Assembly: GCA_020466095.1 (NCBI GenBank)
Contig: CM035807.1
Coordinates: 19,314,985 to 19,378,984 of the forward strand
Reading direction: 5' to 3'
DNA length: 64,000 nucleotides
Origin: Chlorops oryzae
Lineage: Eukaryota; Arthropoda; Insecta; Diptera; Chloropidae
Below are positions 23,302 to 36,060 of the stretch, piece by piece; the stretch's first letter is position 1, and each line of letters begins with the position of its first letter. Position numbers and translations under genes: made by a program. The notes under the pieces are model-generated. The model was given only the letters and a program-made list of their open reading frames with translations. It did not search any database and was not told where the DNA came from.

Positions 23302-24851
23302 CACTTACGATCGTAAATATATATACATATATATTTTGGACGAGGTTAAAGCTCACAAGACATTCATATTTTTGAGTAGCTTAACAACTTTGCTTGACAG
23401 GCTGCCTCAACCAACCTCGGTTGGCTACTGCCTTAACACGATTTATCTATTCTTTTATTGCTCATAATTATTGCTGTTAATGTTGCTTACGCTTAGCAGA
23501 ACATAAATTAATGTTACGCCATACAGTGTTGTATGTATGTATGTATTGAAGTGAAGAAATATGATGCGATAGAGAAGAATGTCAACTAAAATAATTTGAT
23601 TTATTTCTTTCGACAGTCTATTTCGCAAGTAAAAACATGTGTATTTACATATTTAGTTATTTTCAGTAGATGATTTTGAAGTCGAAGCAATTCTTCGAGT
23701 ACAATGCGGAGTCTTACTTTGCAATCGTCTTACTGAAGACCAACAATGCTGAGTCTCTTTAAATATCAACGAATTGTTTATCTTAACTGATTATTTACAT
23801 TCTCGAGCATTTGAAGTAGGTACAAATAACTTCGGCTAGAGAGAACATGAAGAATGAAATGCTTTTCCCTAACAACAGACCTCTTAGCATTTCGGTTTCA
23901 GTATCAAATTCAACTTCAACTTCAAACTCAACTGCAACTTCAAGTGCAGTCTCATTTCGGAGCTTTTGTTTTGATTTAGTACTTTTGTACTCGTACTTAA
24001 ATGTGTTGTTGTTCTTGTTGTCCTTGCTTTTTTGTTGTTAATTACGAGTCTTTTGTGTCTCGCATAATTCCGAGCACACACACACACACATACACAGAAT
24101 ACGATATAGTGAAGCTACCTTCTTCTTGTCCCCAAAAATAAGAAAATAAAAAATAATGAAAGAGATTTATGACTTTCGAAGGCAACGACAACGGCAACGC
24201 CAGAGTGTCGTAAAGTGTTTAAAAGCTAATGAATTTAATTTAAGTTGTTTAAGAAGCATGTTATGCTATGTTCTATGTTCGCATTCCCATTCTCTGGCTG
24301 TTTGTTTGGTTAATGCTGATGTTGAAGATGTTCTCGTTGTGTTAGAATTTGAAATGTTGGGGCGTCCTCTACGGCGACGGAGCGTAGCGCGATTCGGAAC
24401 GATAAGGAATTCCCCCATGTAGTCACTTAACTCTTTTTAAACTCTTCGCTTCTTTGAGTTTGAGTTGGGAGCTTGAGTTGGAGTTTGATTTATTCAATTA
24501 TGAGAATGCGGTTGCTTTATGTACTTTATGTTAAAAGGTGTATTCATTGCTGTGGATTGTACGATGCGATAATCTACAGTTTAAAATTATTACCGCTGCG
24601 ATTTTGATGAAGATACTGCAGTTTTCTTTTTTTGAGGGTTTCTTTTGGCTTTTGTTGAAGCGTAGCAAGGCCTTTGGATAATTACAAAAATTTGAATATG
24701 CTTTTTTCTTTTGTTTTTATTTTGGTCGTTTGTGAAGGCTGCGAGGTGATTAAAAGATTATATTTTTGGGTGAAGAATCAGCGCTTTTGGAAAAAATAAT
24801 TTTTTTTTTTTTTGGTATTAAGCCCACAGAGGTAATTTGAGAAGATAATCA
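23302..24851. other. No supported gene
   Basis: Contains a TTCAACTTCAACTTCAA stretch near 23910, CA repeats near 24075-24090 and anonymous A/T-rich sequence. No splice-bounded frame noticed. Confidence 0.45.
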
Positions 24852-25329
24852 CCCAGCAAACATTTTCGGAGTGCTCCGAAATATGAGTCCGAAATGAGTC
24901 TGAAATATATGGAAAATAAGAGGCTCATATTTCGGAGTCTGAAATGAGTCAGATATAGTGCGAAAGATTTCGTATATGGCTCTTATTTGAGCGGAAAAAA
25001 GAGTCAAGTATGGGTGCGGAAGGAGCCACATATGGTTCTTATACGATCGGAAAGAGTCATATATGGTTTGATTATGGAGCGACAATAAGGTCAAATACGA
25101 TGATGGAAAGTCATATATGGCTCTTATTTGAGAGGAAAAAAGAGTCAGCTATGAGTGCGACAAGATATCATATATGAGCTCCTTCGGTATATGATTTCAG
25201 ACTCATATAGAAGACCTTCGCAAGAAGGAAACACGATCTTTAAGACTTTAAAATGAGTTCATTGTGACGGCTCCGACTCCTATAAGGATTCATATATGAG
25301 TCTTTTAGGACTAAGAATGTTTGCTGGGC
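24852..25329. mobile_element. CCCAGCAAACATT-ended repeat, copy V1
   Basis: The left end CCCAGCAAACATT and the reversed right end GCCCAGCAAACATTC form terminal inverted repeats. The interior is dense in CATATATGAGTC / CATATATGGCTC words (about eight) and has TTCGGAGTGCTCCGAA at 24865-24880. A shorter copy lies at 28907-29116 and a fragment at 21045-21150. Non-coding and non-autonomous. Confidence 0.7.
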
Positions 25330-27430
25330 AGTCTCATTGAGATCGAAACAAATGTGTGAAGCTTTGAATTTTACTGCCAAGCCAACAATGAAAGATTTGG
25401 GCAGCAGATCTGGAGCACTGAAAACACCAGTGCCACTCCTTCATCACTTACCGAAGCAACGAACTCAACCGTTTTTGTTCTTGCATTGAGATTTTATTGA
25501 AGAGCAATGGGTGCCAATATTTGAACTACTCCAAAAGTTGATTTTTTTATGGGTAATTGTAGGTCAATGGGAAAGGTGAAATCTTCTTCTATTATGCCTT
25601 CTATTAATGCTCAGATTTTAATCGATTGTTATAGGACTTATAGGACCATTGAACACTTTGTCAAATCGCTATATTTATGATCAACGAATACTCGCTATAA
25701 GTAAAAAGGCACCTATTTCATGTAGTTACTGGAGACTGTCGAGCATATTTTTGTCACTTAAAAATTTAATTTTTTTTTTTAGTTCTTTCACTTTACAGCT
25801 GAAACCTTCTAATTCCTCAGAACTTGAAATATTTCTCCTTTAAAAACCACGACTCCTCTTCGAAGCTTGCTCAAAGTGCACGTGACGGATTAACTTTTTG
25901 CCACTCACTCTAAACACAAAAAAGTATTAAAAGCAAAAAAAAAAAAGAAATTGAATTGAAAATGATTTCCTCGCCCGGATAACGAGAAGAGTGTTCATGT
26001 TTAGTGGCTTTAAAAGCGCATTTAAATTTCATTTCCACTCCTTTGAAGCGACACCCATAATCCAGCCCAAGGCGAAGTTATAAACACAGCCGCGGCAAAA
26101 GACACTCGCCTGAGCTCGCTCTCACATCACGATTCGAAACCGCATTTTCCGATGCAGACACTGAAGGAGTTTTAACTGCGCCGTTGAAGCTTTTCAGTTT
26201 TCATTATGATTTTCTTAGCGGTCTCGAGGAAAATAAAAACAGACTTTTCAACCGAAAGAGTTTATAAGCCCAACTTTCAACGTCATAAGAAATAAAATTA
26301 TTTGACAATTCAATGGAGATTTTTGGATGTGATTTCTTGGAGGTTCGTGTTCAAGTCGTCATGACAATGGGCCCAAAAAAAAAAAAAAATGAGGAAGATA
26401 TTTTTCAAAATTATTCCATGAAGTCTCAACGAGGTGTCCTTACACGCCTGTCCTCATCAGTCTTTCTTCTTCAATTAAATTTTTAATTTTCTCGATTCTC
26501 ATCGGGCAATTGAATTTGATCTCCTTCTTCATCATCGCCATCATTATCGTTATCATCATCATCGTGGAACCCATCGGTGTGAAAAACTTTTACTAACTTT
26601 TTATCATTTTTTGTGTGCTTCAACTTCAGCTCCAAATTTTTTGTTGCCTTTTTTTCGAATGCAAAACGTTCAACTCGCAAAACTATTTAAGCCATTAACG
26701 CGCCAAAATCCCAGCCATCGTGTTGCCAGCCATCACGTTAACTGCGACTCCGCTTGTCAGAAGAATGCAATAAAACGAGGGGGGAAAATTCAAATAAAAA
26801 AACTTTCAAAAAAATGTATAAAAGGAAAACTTGCTTTAGTGTTGTGCTTTCTTCTTACTCTGCTTTCCCTTGCCAGCATACACTTAGCTGAGGAGTTCAG
26901 TGCTAAAAAGCAAAAATTGCAAAGTGTGGCAACGACCTTTCACTGAATGCTTTCACGCTTTCGAGCAAGTTCACAACATCTCACGATGGTGAAGCTTACA
27001 TTTTCTTGAAAATATTTTCGCGAGAACCTTTCACCTTTCCAATAAAAAACTTATATTTGACGAAAATTTGTTTTCTTGTGACGTTTGCAGCTTCTGAAAG
27101 TCGAAGGAAATAAGTGCAATTTGAGTGACGGATACGTCAAGTTGACGTAATTTTAAGCTTAAGTGAGAAAACATGTTTCCAACCTAGAATGCCTAGCCAT
27201 GCATAATGACTTAATTACTGTGAGCACGTTGTCCACATTCATAGATTTCAGCTCAGCAACTATTTAAAATGAAATGAAAAGAAAATAAAAAATCCAGTTC
27301 TAAAGCTAAAAATAAATTCATTCTAATTAACCCAATTTCCAAGCCTATTTTCGACCCAGCCATATCTTTATTAACAGTGTTTTAAAAAGTATTCGAATAA
27401 ATTATTTCTTTCTTTCGAATTCACTCGGGA
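25330..27430. other. No supported gene
   Basis: Includes a CATCATTATCGTTATC stretch near 26530-26565. A plus-strand frame from about 26658 has a signal-anchor-like run (LALVLCFLLTLLSLASI), but its composition matches the T-rich DNA and it has no splice or promoter support. Confidence 0.4.
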
Positions 27431-27495
27431 CCGACTGACCGATCGAGCGACCGATCGAGCGACCGATCGAGCGACCGATCGACCGACCGGTCGAG
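27431..27495. repeat. 12-bp GC-rich minisatellite
   Basis: About 4.5 units of CGACCGATCGAG, ending in CGACCGGTCGAG, strikingly GC-rich against the surroundings. Each unit contains the palindrome CGATCG. Confidence 0.9.
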
Positions 27496-27919
27496 TTAAT
27501 CTGCCGCCATGCCGCGCAAATGGCACGACAAACGACTATCAATTCATACGCTAATTTGCTCACCTCCAGTCAATTGAACACCTCAATTAGTGGCGAATGT
27601 GCTTAAAAGGTTCAATAACGCCAACATCGACAGCGACTTTTTCACATTCGAGCCATTTTCAATGGACGTTATGTCTGTCACAAAAGGCGCACACACACAC
27701 ACATAGACATAGCGCACACACCGTCCGCTGCGTCTTGTCAATACAAATGTCAGCGACGAATTTATTGCGAAATCAAGCACGTTTTTAATCATTATTTCTT
27801 AATTTATCAGCAAGATTAAGTGGGAAAAAATAAAAAAAAATTGCAAAGAAAAAATGGAAAAAATTCAAAAAAAAAAAAAAAAAAATCGATAAAATATTTT
27901 GCGCTAGTCCAAGTTTCTG

Positions 27920-28320
27920 GGACCTGCACATTAAGTAGTTAATTACTATGCTGACGGTGAATTTTCAATATCGAAAAATCAACAAACCATTAGCGAATTC
28001 GCGCTCAAATTCGAATTCGATTATTGCAATGCAATTAAAATGCACAGAAAGTTTCGTAATTAACTGACAAACGAGCCGAACGAAATTGCGTGATTTGTGG
28101 CGCCTCATCGTGCGGCTATTCGGCGAAACTCTAATGCCGACACGAATCGATTTCTTTATTTAGCGAACGCATGAAACGAATATCGCGAACGATAAATATT
28201 TATTTATCATATCGCTTTAAAAGGCATGTTGATCGATCAATCATTAGCGATGCAAACGATTTAAATCAATTGACCTTAAGTTTAATTGCCGATGAGCTTT
28301 TCATTTAAATGTCGAAAGGT
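27920..28320. promoter_or_regulatory. Candidate regulatory or conserved non-coding island
   Basis: Sequence complexity rises here, with AGTTAATTACTATG, GTAATTAACTG, ATTGCAATGCAATTAAAA, TTGATCGATCAATCATTAG and TAAATATTTATTTATCAT: clustered homeodomain- and forkhead-like words without coding capacity. This is inference from motif density alone; conservation across flies would be needed to support it. Confidence 0.3.
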
Positions 28321-28906
28321 GATTTATTTCTTTGGTTTAAATTTCAATGAGATTTGAGGTTTGCGTTCGTTTTTACAAGTTTTTTTTTTCCATGGATTAT
28401 GTTTGAAAAATCGGACAACAGATTTAAAGTGGTTAAATGTAAAGGCAATGTCTGCATTTGTTGAAAAATATGGAAACATCGTACTGGCCTGAAGATTGTT
28501 TCATGGAAGGTCAAACTTAAAACAAAAACTCTCACAAAAATAATAAACATACTTTCATGAATTTGTCAAGATCATAAGATAATTATTAGTAAGCTAGTCA
28601 AAAAATAACAACTTACCGAAAACAGTAATTTTTTTTTTTCAAAAGATAAATTCTGATTGCGATCAAATTTTATGTATGTTGACTTCCGCGATATGTATCA
28701 TTTTTAGTCAATATTTTTACTCAAATGATATGGAGAAAATGTGCTCAAAAATTCGAAGATCAAACAATAGCAGTCAAATAAAGAAACATATTTTTCAATC
28801 GTGCATCATAGGGATTGCTGATAATTAGATTTTACAGAGATGAACTGTCAAACATATTCGATTGCTCAGAAAATACGAGTAAATAGAATATATGGCTAGA
28901 AATATT

Positions 28907-29116
28907 AGCAAACAAAATATTTGGCCCAAATATCTGCGAATGTACATGATTGTTGAGGGGAAATAAGAGTCACATATGAGTGCGAAACGAGTCATATATG
29001 AGTATAATATGGGCTCTTTGGGTATATGATTTCGGACGCATATTGGAAAGTACGAAAGCTTACACTCTGAATAAGGATTCATAAATGATTCATTTTGGAC
29101 ACCAAATGTTTGCTGG
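28907..29116. mobile_element. CCAGCAAACATT-ended repeat, degraded copy V2
   Basis: The right end AAATGTTTGCTGG and the degenerate left end TTAGCAAACAAAATA flank about 210 bp. The interior shares AAATAAGAGTCA, CATATATGAGT, GGTATATGATTTCGGAC and AAGGATTCAT with V1 (24852-25329). An older, internally deleted relative. Confidence 0.6.
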
Positions 29117-29728
29117 TTTCATACTGAGCTGACAATTAACACTAGCTTATAGAACTTTTTTCCAGGCCATCTTAAAATTACAAATTACTTACAAAAAGAA
29201 GTAAAATGCTTTGCATATTTTAAAGCCTAAAAATGTAATTTTCATTGTTGATTTTGCTTTGACTCCCTCACTTATAATGTTATAACTTTGTCAACCATGC
29301 ACAGATTTCGAAAACTCATATCTCATTCTGTTGGGTAAGGAACCCAATTTAAATGTAAAATTCAGAAAAACTGTATCGGTTCGCGGTCGATGCCGATGCC
29401 CATGCCGACAAAATGGAAAATTAAACAAAAAAAAAAAAAATTAAGGTCTAAAGGTCTACAGAATCTAAGTTTCTTGACCGATCTTGAAACTATGTACAAA
29501 AGGGGTTCATTTACTTTAATTTGAGGGATTATTTGTTAAAATCAGATGATGAATTGCCGAGTTCTGCCCGAAAAAGCTGCAATACCTCCTTCAAAAATTT
29601 TATTTTCAAAAATCAATATAAAAACGATAAACGCTTAAAGAAATATTTTTCAAATATTGTTTTCGTATTAAGGATAAATTCTATTAGGAAAGTGTATTTA
29701 AATGACCTTAAAAAATAAAAAATAATTA
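29117..29728. other. No supported gene
   Basis: Anonymous A/T-rich DNA with an A-run near 29428. The frame at 29521-29718 is Lys/Ile-rich and lacks support. Confidence 0.4.
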
Positions 29729-29833
29729 CAGTACACTCGGGATAACGTCAACCCTCTATTCCGTCAACACCCCAAAACGTCAACACCTTTTTATTTACAT
29801 TGACTATTCTAAAACGTCAACAAAACCTAAAAG
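29729..29833. mobile_element. Probable pogo/Tc1-like terminal remnant with four GTCAAC repeats
   Basis: After a TA, CAGTACACTCGGGATAACG opens a stretch in which ACGTCAAC or CCGTCAAC recurs four times, separated by short pyrimidine-rich spacers. CAGTNNANCTCG-type ends next to TA with repeated subterminal words are typical of pogo-like elements. The opposite end was not found, so this is a solo end or a truncated copy. Confidence 0.4.
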
Positions 29834-32307
29834 CTCTTAAAGGTAAACTCTGCGTAATAGAAAATTTTAGCTGGAATTTCGTATAGAATACGAATTCTCA
29901 GAATTTCGGGATCCTCTTTTTGGGCGAACAATGTAGTTTTTGCTCTCTTTGTTCAGTTGTGTTTCGAAATTTTTGATGTTGCGCGTATAAAATGAGCTCT
30001 AAAAAACTCATATAAAATATTTTTTCAATTTTTACAAATACATAAACATTTGTTTGAATCAGATTATTGGTTTGTTTTAGTTTATACTAAAAAATCGACT
30101 TTGCTAGAGAAACGAAAATGTGAATTTTTTATTCAAAGTAAATGCCAGAACAGCTGATTGATGCTCATTTTTCAGTGTAAACATGGACACCGACATTTGA
30201 ATTGAATTCTAAAATTTTTGGAATATTTCAAAGAATTTAAAATTATATATAATTGTCACTCTGGAGCGGAATTTACTTGCTTTCCTTTAATGACCAAGTA
30301 TTTACTGCATATCTGAGTTTAGCCCATCAACATGGAGCCTCCAACAACACGTTGAGAAATGATGTATACATCAGACGTATCCGTTTGTTGGCCCTATAGC
30401 AATGCATTGTTTTCTTAACATTTCGTCACGCTACCAATTCGAAAATACCAATAAAATCTGACTTTCTCAAAAGAGATCATCATTCCGGCTCACAAGTTTT
30501 AACCGTTTTCCATTAAAACTTATATCCTGTCAAGTTGTAGGTACTTTTTATTGACTATTTCCTTTGACTGAAGCATAAATCAGTGCAAGCAAAGAATATC
30601 TGCACATACAATTGTACGAATGAGGCATAGAGAGGCAAAGGAGAGCATAAAACATGCAAATCAACACAATTCAACACTTCAACATCTAATTGCCATAATT
30701 CAAACAAACTCAAGTCATACTTTTCGCTGGCGGTTGGAACAAAAGGAGTTATAAAGTCATTTCCTGAGTTCAAGTTAAGCCACCGCCAAAATCAGCGAAG
30801 CATTTTAAAATATTCAAGTGCAAAAGTCAGATATAACCGAGAACAAGTACCTACCCGAATTCGGTTAAATTCATATGAACCGTGTGTGCCATCAAGTAGC
30901 CAGCCATCAAGCCATGCAGTGCAATTCCAGCAAAGCAACAAAATGACACTCGCAACACTGGCAAGCAAAGCAGGAATGGCAGAAGCTTTTGTTACGTCGC
31001 CAGCGGGTGAAATACATTAAAATACATATCCGGCAGATATACGAGCAGCGAATATAACACTATGTAACAGTAAGCCATGGCCAGACAACACACGCTCACA
31101 CACACACCCTCACGTGCCACTGTATTGTTGGAAAGGCGGGAATTTTGAAAAGTTTCAGCGTTCAACGCTCAGCGCTCTTCGCGTATGAAATTTGAATAAT
31201 TCGAGTTCAGCACATATGCGAGCGACATGATGGAAAAGTTTTTCCAAAAAACATATGTAAAATTGCATGCACATTGTTGTTGTTTCGATATGTTTTTTCA
31301 AATTGTTTTTGAAGTTGCATTTACAACGCTCACGAGTGTGTAAAAAACTTTTCCCATTCAATTGCGCTCGAATGTATGCTACGAAAATCTGCATAGAATG
31401 ACTATGCATTGCCATTAGTAGTCGGGGAGTCGCGCACCGAGAAATGGAATGGGATGATAGTGCGATAGTGTGGAGATGAGATCGGGTCGAGGTTCGAATT
31501 TCGCGCGCGCCAGCTTAAGTGTTGTGCAACTAAATTGAAACCGTCGCACAAAATAACAACGCCTAACTATGGATGTATGTATGTATTGTAGGTGCATGTA
31601 TATGCATGAATATAGTGAAACGATTTTGAAAGCAAACGAATTTCGAGTCAGCCATGGCTTGGCTGGAGATACACAGACACTTGAACCTTCTGACTGCGGC
31701 ACGGTGAGTTGGGTTTTGTGAATAGATTCACGACTTCTTAAGTCAATGTTCGTTTGTAGTGGCACTTGTGCGCTATCTATCTGTACAGAATGGATGAATG
31801 CATGAGTGAACGAACGAATGAATGGAAAATTGTTAGCTCTGTGTGTTCACCTAAATTAAGTGTATCCATTTAGTGTTGTGGCTAGATTGAAGTTCATGGT
31901 TTCGGTGTACCTACACAGATTGCGATGAATGTGAATAAGTACCTATGTATTCGCAAGTAAAGGTGGCTCAAGAGTTGCCAATGAAATTGTATTCCCATAA
32001 GAGATTTTTCTCAAAACAGGGAAAATATTTAAAATTTTTTAAAGGATATAACCGACTGAGATCCTCTGAATGGATTTTAAAATTTGGTTGATTTTTTGAT
32101 AGGTTCTTAGCTACTTAAAAACACTATAGAAACCGATTTTAAAGTTCCTATTGCACAGTGTCCTTGAAATATCTTTCAAAAAATCCTTTTAGTAAGATAT
32201 TTTTCAAAAGTTTATATCTCAAAAACTAATTAATATAGGAAGATGAAACAAACGGCGAATGATAGTTACTCAAACCAGGAATTCAAAAAATTTTTTTTTT
32301 AATTTTA
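29834..32307. other. No supported gene
   Basis: Anonymous sequence. 30840-31700 is less A/T-biased, with CA-rich and GCGCGCGCC words. The 116-codon minus-strand frame at 31415-31765 shows no protein-like periodicity that I trust. Confidence 0.4.
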
Positions 32308-32365
32308 CACTGAAAAAATTTTCTTCACAAAAACAATATTAAAAGTTAAATATTTTTTTTCAGTG
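32308..32365. repeat. Short hairpin with CACTG ends
   Basis: CACTGAAAAAATTTT and AAATATTTTTTTTCAGTG are near-perfect inverted arms enclosing about 25 bp. A miniature inverted-repeat unit, possibly a mariner-like MITE relic. Confidence 0.5.
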
Positions 32366-34245
32366 CATTACCGTTTTCGTGGCATTTTTTGGGTATCTTT
32401 TAAGAATAACTCTATGTATTTCATGTCACAAAAAATTTTTTTTATCGATATCAGAAGGTAGGTTTTCGATATATTTATCGTTAATTTCCCAAAAGCAACC
32501 CTGCGTTGAGACTTCGAAAGATCTCAATATTGATTGAAAAAACCTTATTAATTTACCTTAAGTGAGACTTGGAACCAAACCTCCCGAACAACTTTCAAGA
32601 CGGAAAAAAAGAGCACATGACTCATCGCAACACATGGTCGGTCGGTCTTCCAATTACTCAGTCAACTCTATCTGCAGCTAATCAACCACTTACCAAATCT
32701 GAAAGCACTGCAATTACGCTAAAAGTGTCTGAAAATTAAACCACACACATGTCGGACCAAAACAAATATGCCCGAAGGCATCGCGCTCGTTCTTCCATTA
32801 CTCGCCATCCTCGAGCCCTTAAAGAAGCACAAGACACGATCGTGCTATGATAAAATAATTGAGCGTGGCTCAGGCAGTCCAGAAGACCAAATGCCTTGAC
32901 CAGTTCGCGCTCCCACTAACAACTTTGCTCGATCGTACACACACACACACACTCGCGCACCCATGCCTACATAAGAAGAAACGCATAACTTCACGACTTT
33001 ACGATCTTAGGAGCTTTTGGGCTACCAACCTGGATGAGCAGCACCAAAATACAGCTATTACGCTGCGAGATAGCAACACTGTCCGAGCATCAAGGCGAAT
33101 TGCGCGAAACGTCTTAAGAGCCTTTTATGGCGTTGGCAATTGATTTGGGTTTTTGTTATCGAGCGGAGCGAGATCGCGATGTGGATAAACCGATGATGAC
33201 GATGATGATGGGTGCTGCTGCTGCTGCGTTCCCGCAAACTTGGAGCATGTTGCTTGGTTACATAACTAACAACTTTGTTGGCTATTTAGGTATTTTCTTG
33301 TAAATGTTAACCCTTTGCTTACAACGTTTGTTGTTAATAGCCCTGCACGCGGGACTTTGGAGCCGATTAAATGTACTGATTCGGATTTTGTACATACCTA
33401 CTATACCTACTCTGCGACTCGCACGTTTGTTCGGAATTTAGTTAGTGGCTCACAGCTGCTCTCTGACGTGTATTGTGCTCTTTGCGACATAACATAAAAT
33501 GCTGTAAATTCTTCATGTAACTTTATTGCCTTGTGTATCCATTAAATGCAGTAAGCACTCTTTAGGCTGACTCGAAGAAAGGCAAAGAATATTGTGTTTA
33601 GAGGCTTACGTGTGTGTTCGTACATGCATATAAGCCCAGCTTTGCTAACTAAATGGCCGATTGTATGCGATAATCAAGCAATTAAGTGCGCATGTTGCTT
33701 TACAAGTTTTTTTCTCTTCTTCTTATTTTTTTTTTTGCTTTTCTCGCCCGTCTTTTTCGTTGTTTATTCATTCAATTTTTCACCTTATTGTTTTTTAGTT
33801 TTTCTCCCGTATTTACACAAATACCTACATATTGTCAATTTAGTGTTGAGTCCTGCTGGCAAGGCATTTTAATTGCTTCAATTTATTATTAGATGGCAGC
33901 AGCTAACAGTACGAAAGAATGTTCGGAAATATTTACCGCGATAGGAGGAGGGCATCGTTTGTTGAAGTGAAAATAATAATTGTTGAAAATATTTTATTTT
34001 TTTTTTCCTCTGGGGCTCATCTAGGTATGAACATTTATAGTTACTAATTGAATGTGCTCTTCATTGAGTCGAAAGTATTGAAATTAATTTTAAATGTCCT
34101 ACAAAAAGGGGTTAATTCGAATTAAGGCTATAGTTATTGACAGTTCTTTCTTGTAATTCTCAACTACTTTATGGTCAATAATACACCTATTATGATATCA
34201 CACCAACTTGTTCATTAAACGAGGGAAAAACGTCTTCCATCTCAT
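32366..34245. other. No supported gene
   Basis: Contains TATCGATA at 32443-32450, CA repeats near 32937, GATGATGACGATGATGATG followed by CTGCTGCTGCTG at 33195-33227, and a T-rich block at 33705-33800. No exon recognised. Confidence 0.4.
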
Positions 34246-34538
34246 TAGAGCTACAAAACTATCGATAGTCGCCCTATTCGATGTTTTCGATTGTTCGGGT
34301 TAAAATAGTCGATAGTATCGGATATATTCGATTACGCATTCGTACGTTCGCGACCGCATTTTTAATGCTATCCTGCTATACTGGTTGGCGGAAATGTCCA
34401 TATTGAAAGTATTTATTTTCATTACTGGTAAATCTGGCAATGAGACACTATCGTTAGTGACTAACGACCATTCGATATCAGAGGAAAATGGAGCCATTCG
34501 ATACTATCCAAAGTGCTGTCGATAGCTTTGCAGCTCTA
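34246..34538. mobile_element. TATCGATA-type MITE H4
   Basis: The ends TAGAGCTACAAAACTATCG and, reversed, TAGAGCTGCAAAGCTATCG agree at 17 of 19 positions. The 293-bp interior has further CGATAGT/TATCGG words. No 8-bp direct repeat was seen. Non-coding. Confidence 0.7.
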
Positions 34539-34683
34539 CACCTGTTGCTGTGCATTTCGTCAACAATTCTCACTTACTTCTTAATAAAAGCACCGAATAT
34601 AATACTCTGACTACGAACTGTAATTCTCACTAGGTTTAAGGTGATAAACATTTAAAATCATATTTTTTGCAAAACAGTTATAT

Positions 34684-34927
34684 CGAGGGATGTCCGATAT
34701 TGGCAGAAGAATCGACTTTGATAATATCGACTGAGCACATTATCGATATTTTTTTATCGCAAAAATATCAAGAAAATTAATATCGATCCAAAAATATCGT
34801 TCTTCGATTTTATACTTTACGCCTCGATTTCCGATATATCAAAACCAAAATGATCTCTCACAAATTTCGTAACGATGTTTAAAAACTATCGATATTTGAA
34901 AGTATCGATATTTTCTGCCCATCTCTA
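34684..34927. mobile_element. TATCGATA-type MITE H3 (hAT-like ends)
   Basis: The left end GAGGGATGTCCGATATTGG and the reversed right end TAGAGATGGGCAGAAAATAT resemble hAT-type ends. At least three exact TATCGATA octamers (34741, 34887, 34903) plus several ATATCG variants crowd about 240 bp. No clear target duplication, so it is old or imperfect. Confidence 0.55.
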
Positions 34928-36060
34928 TGAATGTCTGGTTTCCAAAAAAAAAAAAAAACGGCAATGAGTTTCATTCATACTTGAATTTGAATATTTTTAG
35001 GAATTTTCAACCAGGGATACCTGCGCTAGTGGAAATCAGCCTCAACCTTAATGGGAATAATTTTGGTGGCTACAGAATAACTACACTTCAACTATGTATA
35101 ATTCTCACTAAGTTAATGTCTTAAAGTAACACGGAAAACTGTGTTAAAATTTTACAAAACAGAAATTCCCCAAATTATTGCCTTTGTGGTCCTTTATAAA
35201 GCAGTAAGCTGATTAATTTTTTATTAAGAATCGACGACAGGCATTCAATTCAATGCGATTGTTCTTTACCATTCAAGTAGAATCGAAGAAATCAAATTTC
35301 AATCAAAGAATTTCACATTCAAACTCTTCATTTGAAAAGATCCATTCAATTCAAAAGCTTTGAAAAGATTTCATCTTTCTATGGCAACAACAAAACGTTA
35401 TCCATCACCAGATGACAAAATTATTCACTTTGAAGTATTCTTCATTTCTTGCATAAATTTATGATTTAAATGTCACAAAAAAATTTATCTTCAAAGCTCA
35501 TTTATTATTATAATTTTTCAATTTTATTATGCTTTTTCTTATCTAACTCGCATTCATGGAATCTTTTCTAGAATCTATCGCCCCAAAATATATGAACCTA
35601 TAAATAAATGAATAAAACGTTTTGGCTATAAAGGCCATAAAAACGGTGACTGAAAATTATAAAATTTGTTCGGGATTTCATAAAATATACAAAAATCCAC
35701 AATCAAAAGCAAATTTTTTTTAGCAATGTTATTTCAGCTTTTGTCAACCAGTTTTTGTTTTTGGTTGTTTTTTGTTTTTTTTTTTTGTTTTTTATTACCT
35801 TCGAAAAAATATCAAAGGTGCTTAATTGTGCTCGAAATGGATTATTTCAAGCACAAATAAATTTCAGACAGCCCATGAGCGGAGCAAAGCAAATATTTAG
35901 ATTTTTAGTTATTTATCTTTTTTATTACAAAACAAAAGCCACACACAAAACGAGAGAAAATAAAACAAATCATAATTCAAAAATAAAGCCAAAAAATTGA
36001 AAACTTTGTAATTAAAAAAAAAAAAAAAAACCAAAAAAGCAAAAGAAATAGTAAAAAAAA
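34928..36060. other. No supported gene
   Basis: A/T-rich DNA with many ATTCAATTC/ATTTCA words at 35230-35375 and poly-T near 35776. The frames here are low-complexity. Confidence 0.4.

Noticed and set aside
26611..26946. 111-codon plus-strand frame with a signal-anchor-like hydrophobic run
   Set aside because: Begins at a non-ATG codon; the hydrophobic part reflects T-rich DNA, and no promoter, acceptor or homologue is evident.
34928..35020. CAGGGATACC at about 35013 as another hAT end
   Set aside because: No inverted partner and no 8-bp direct repeat found.
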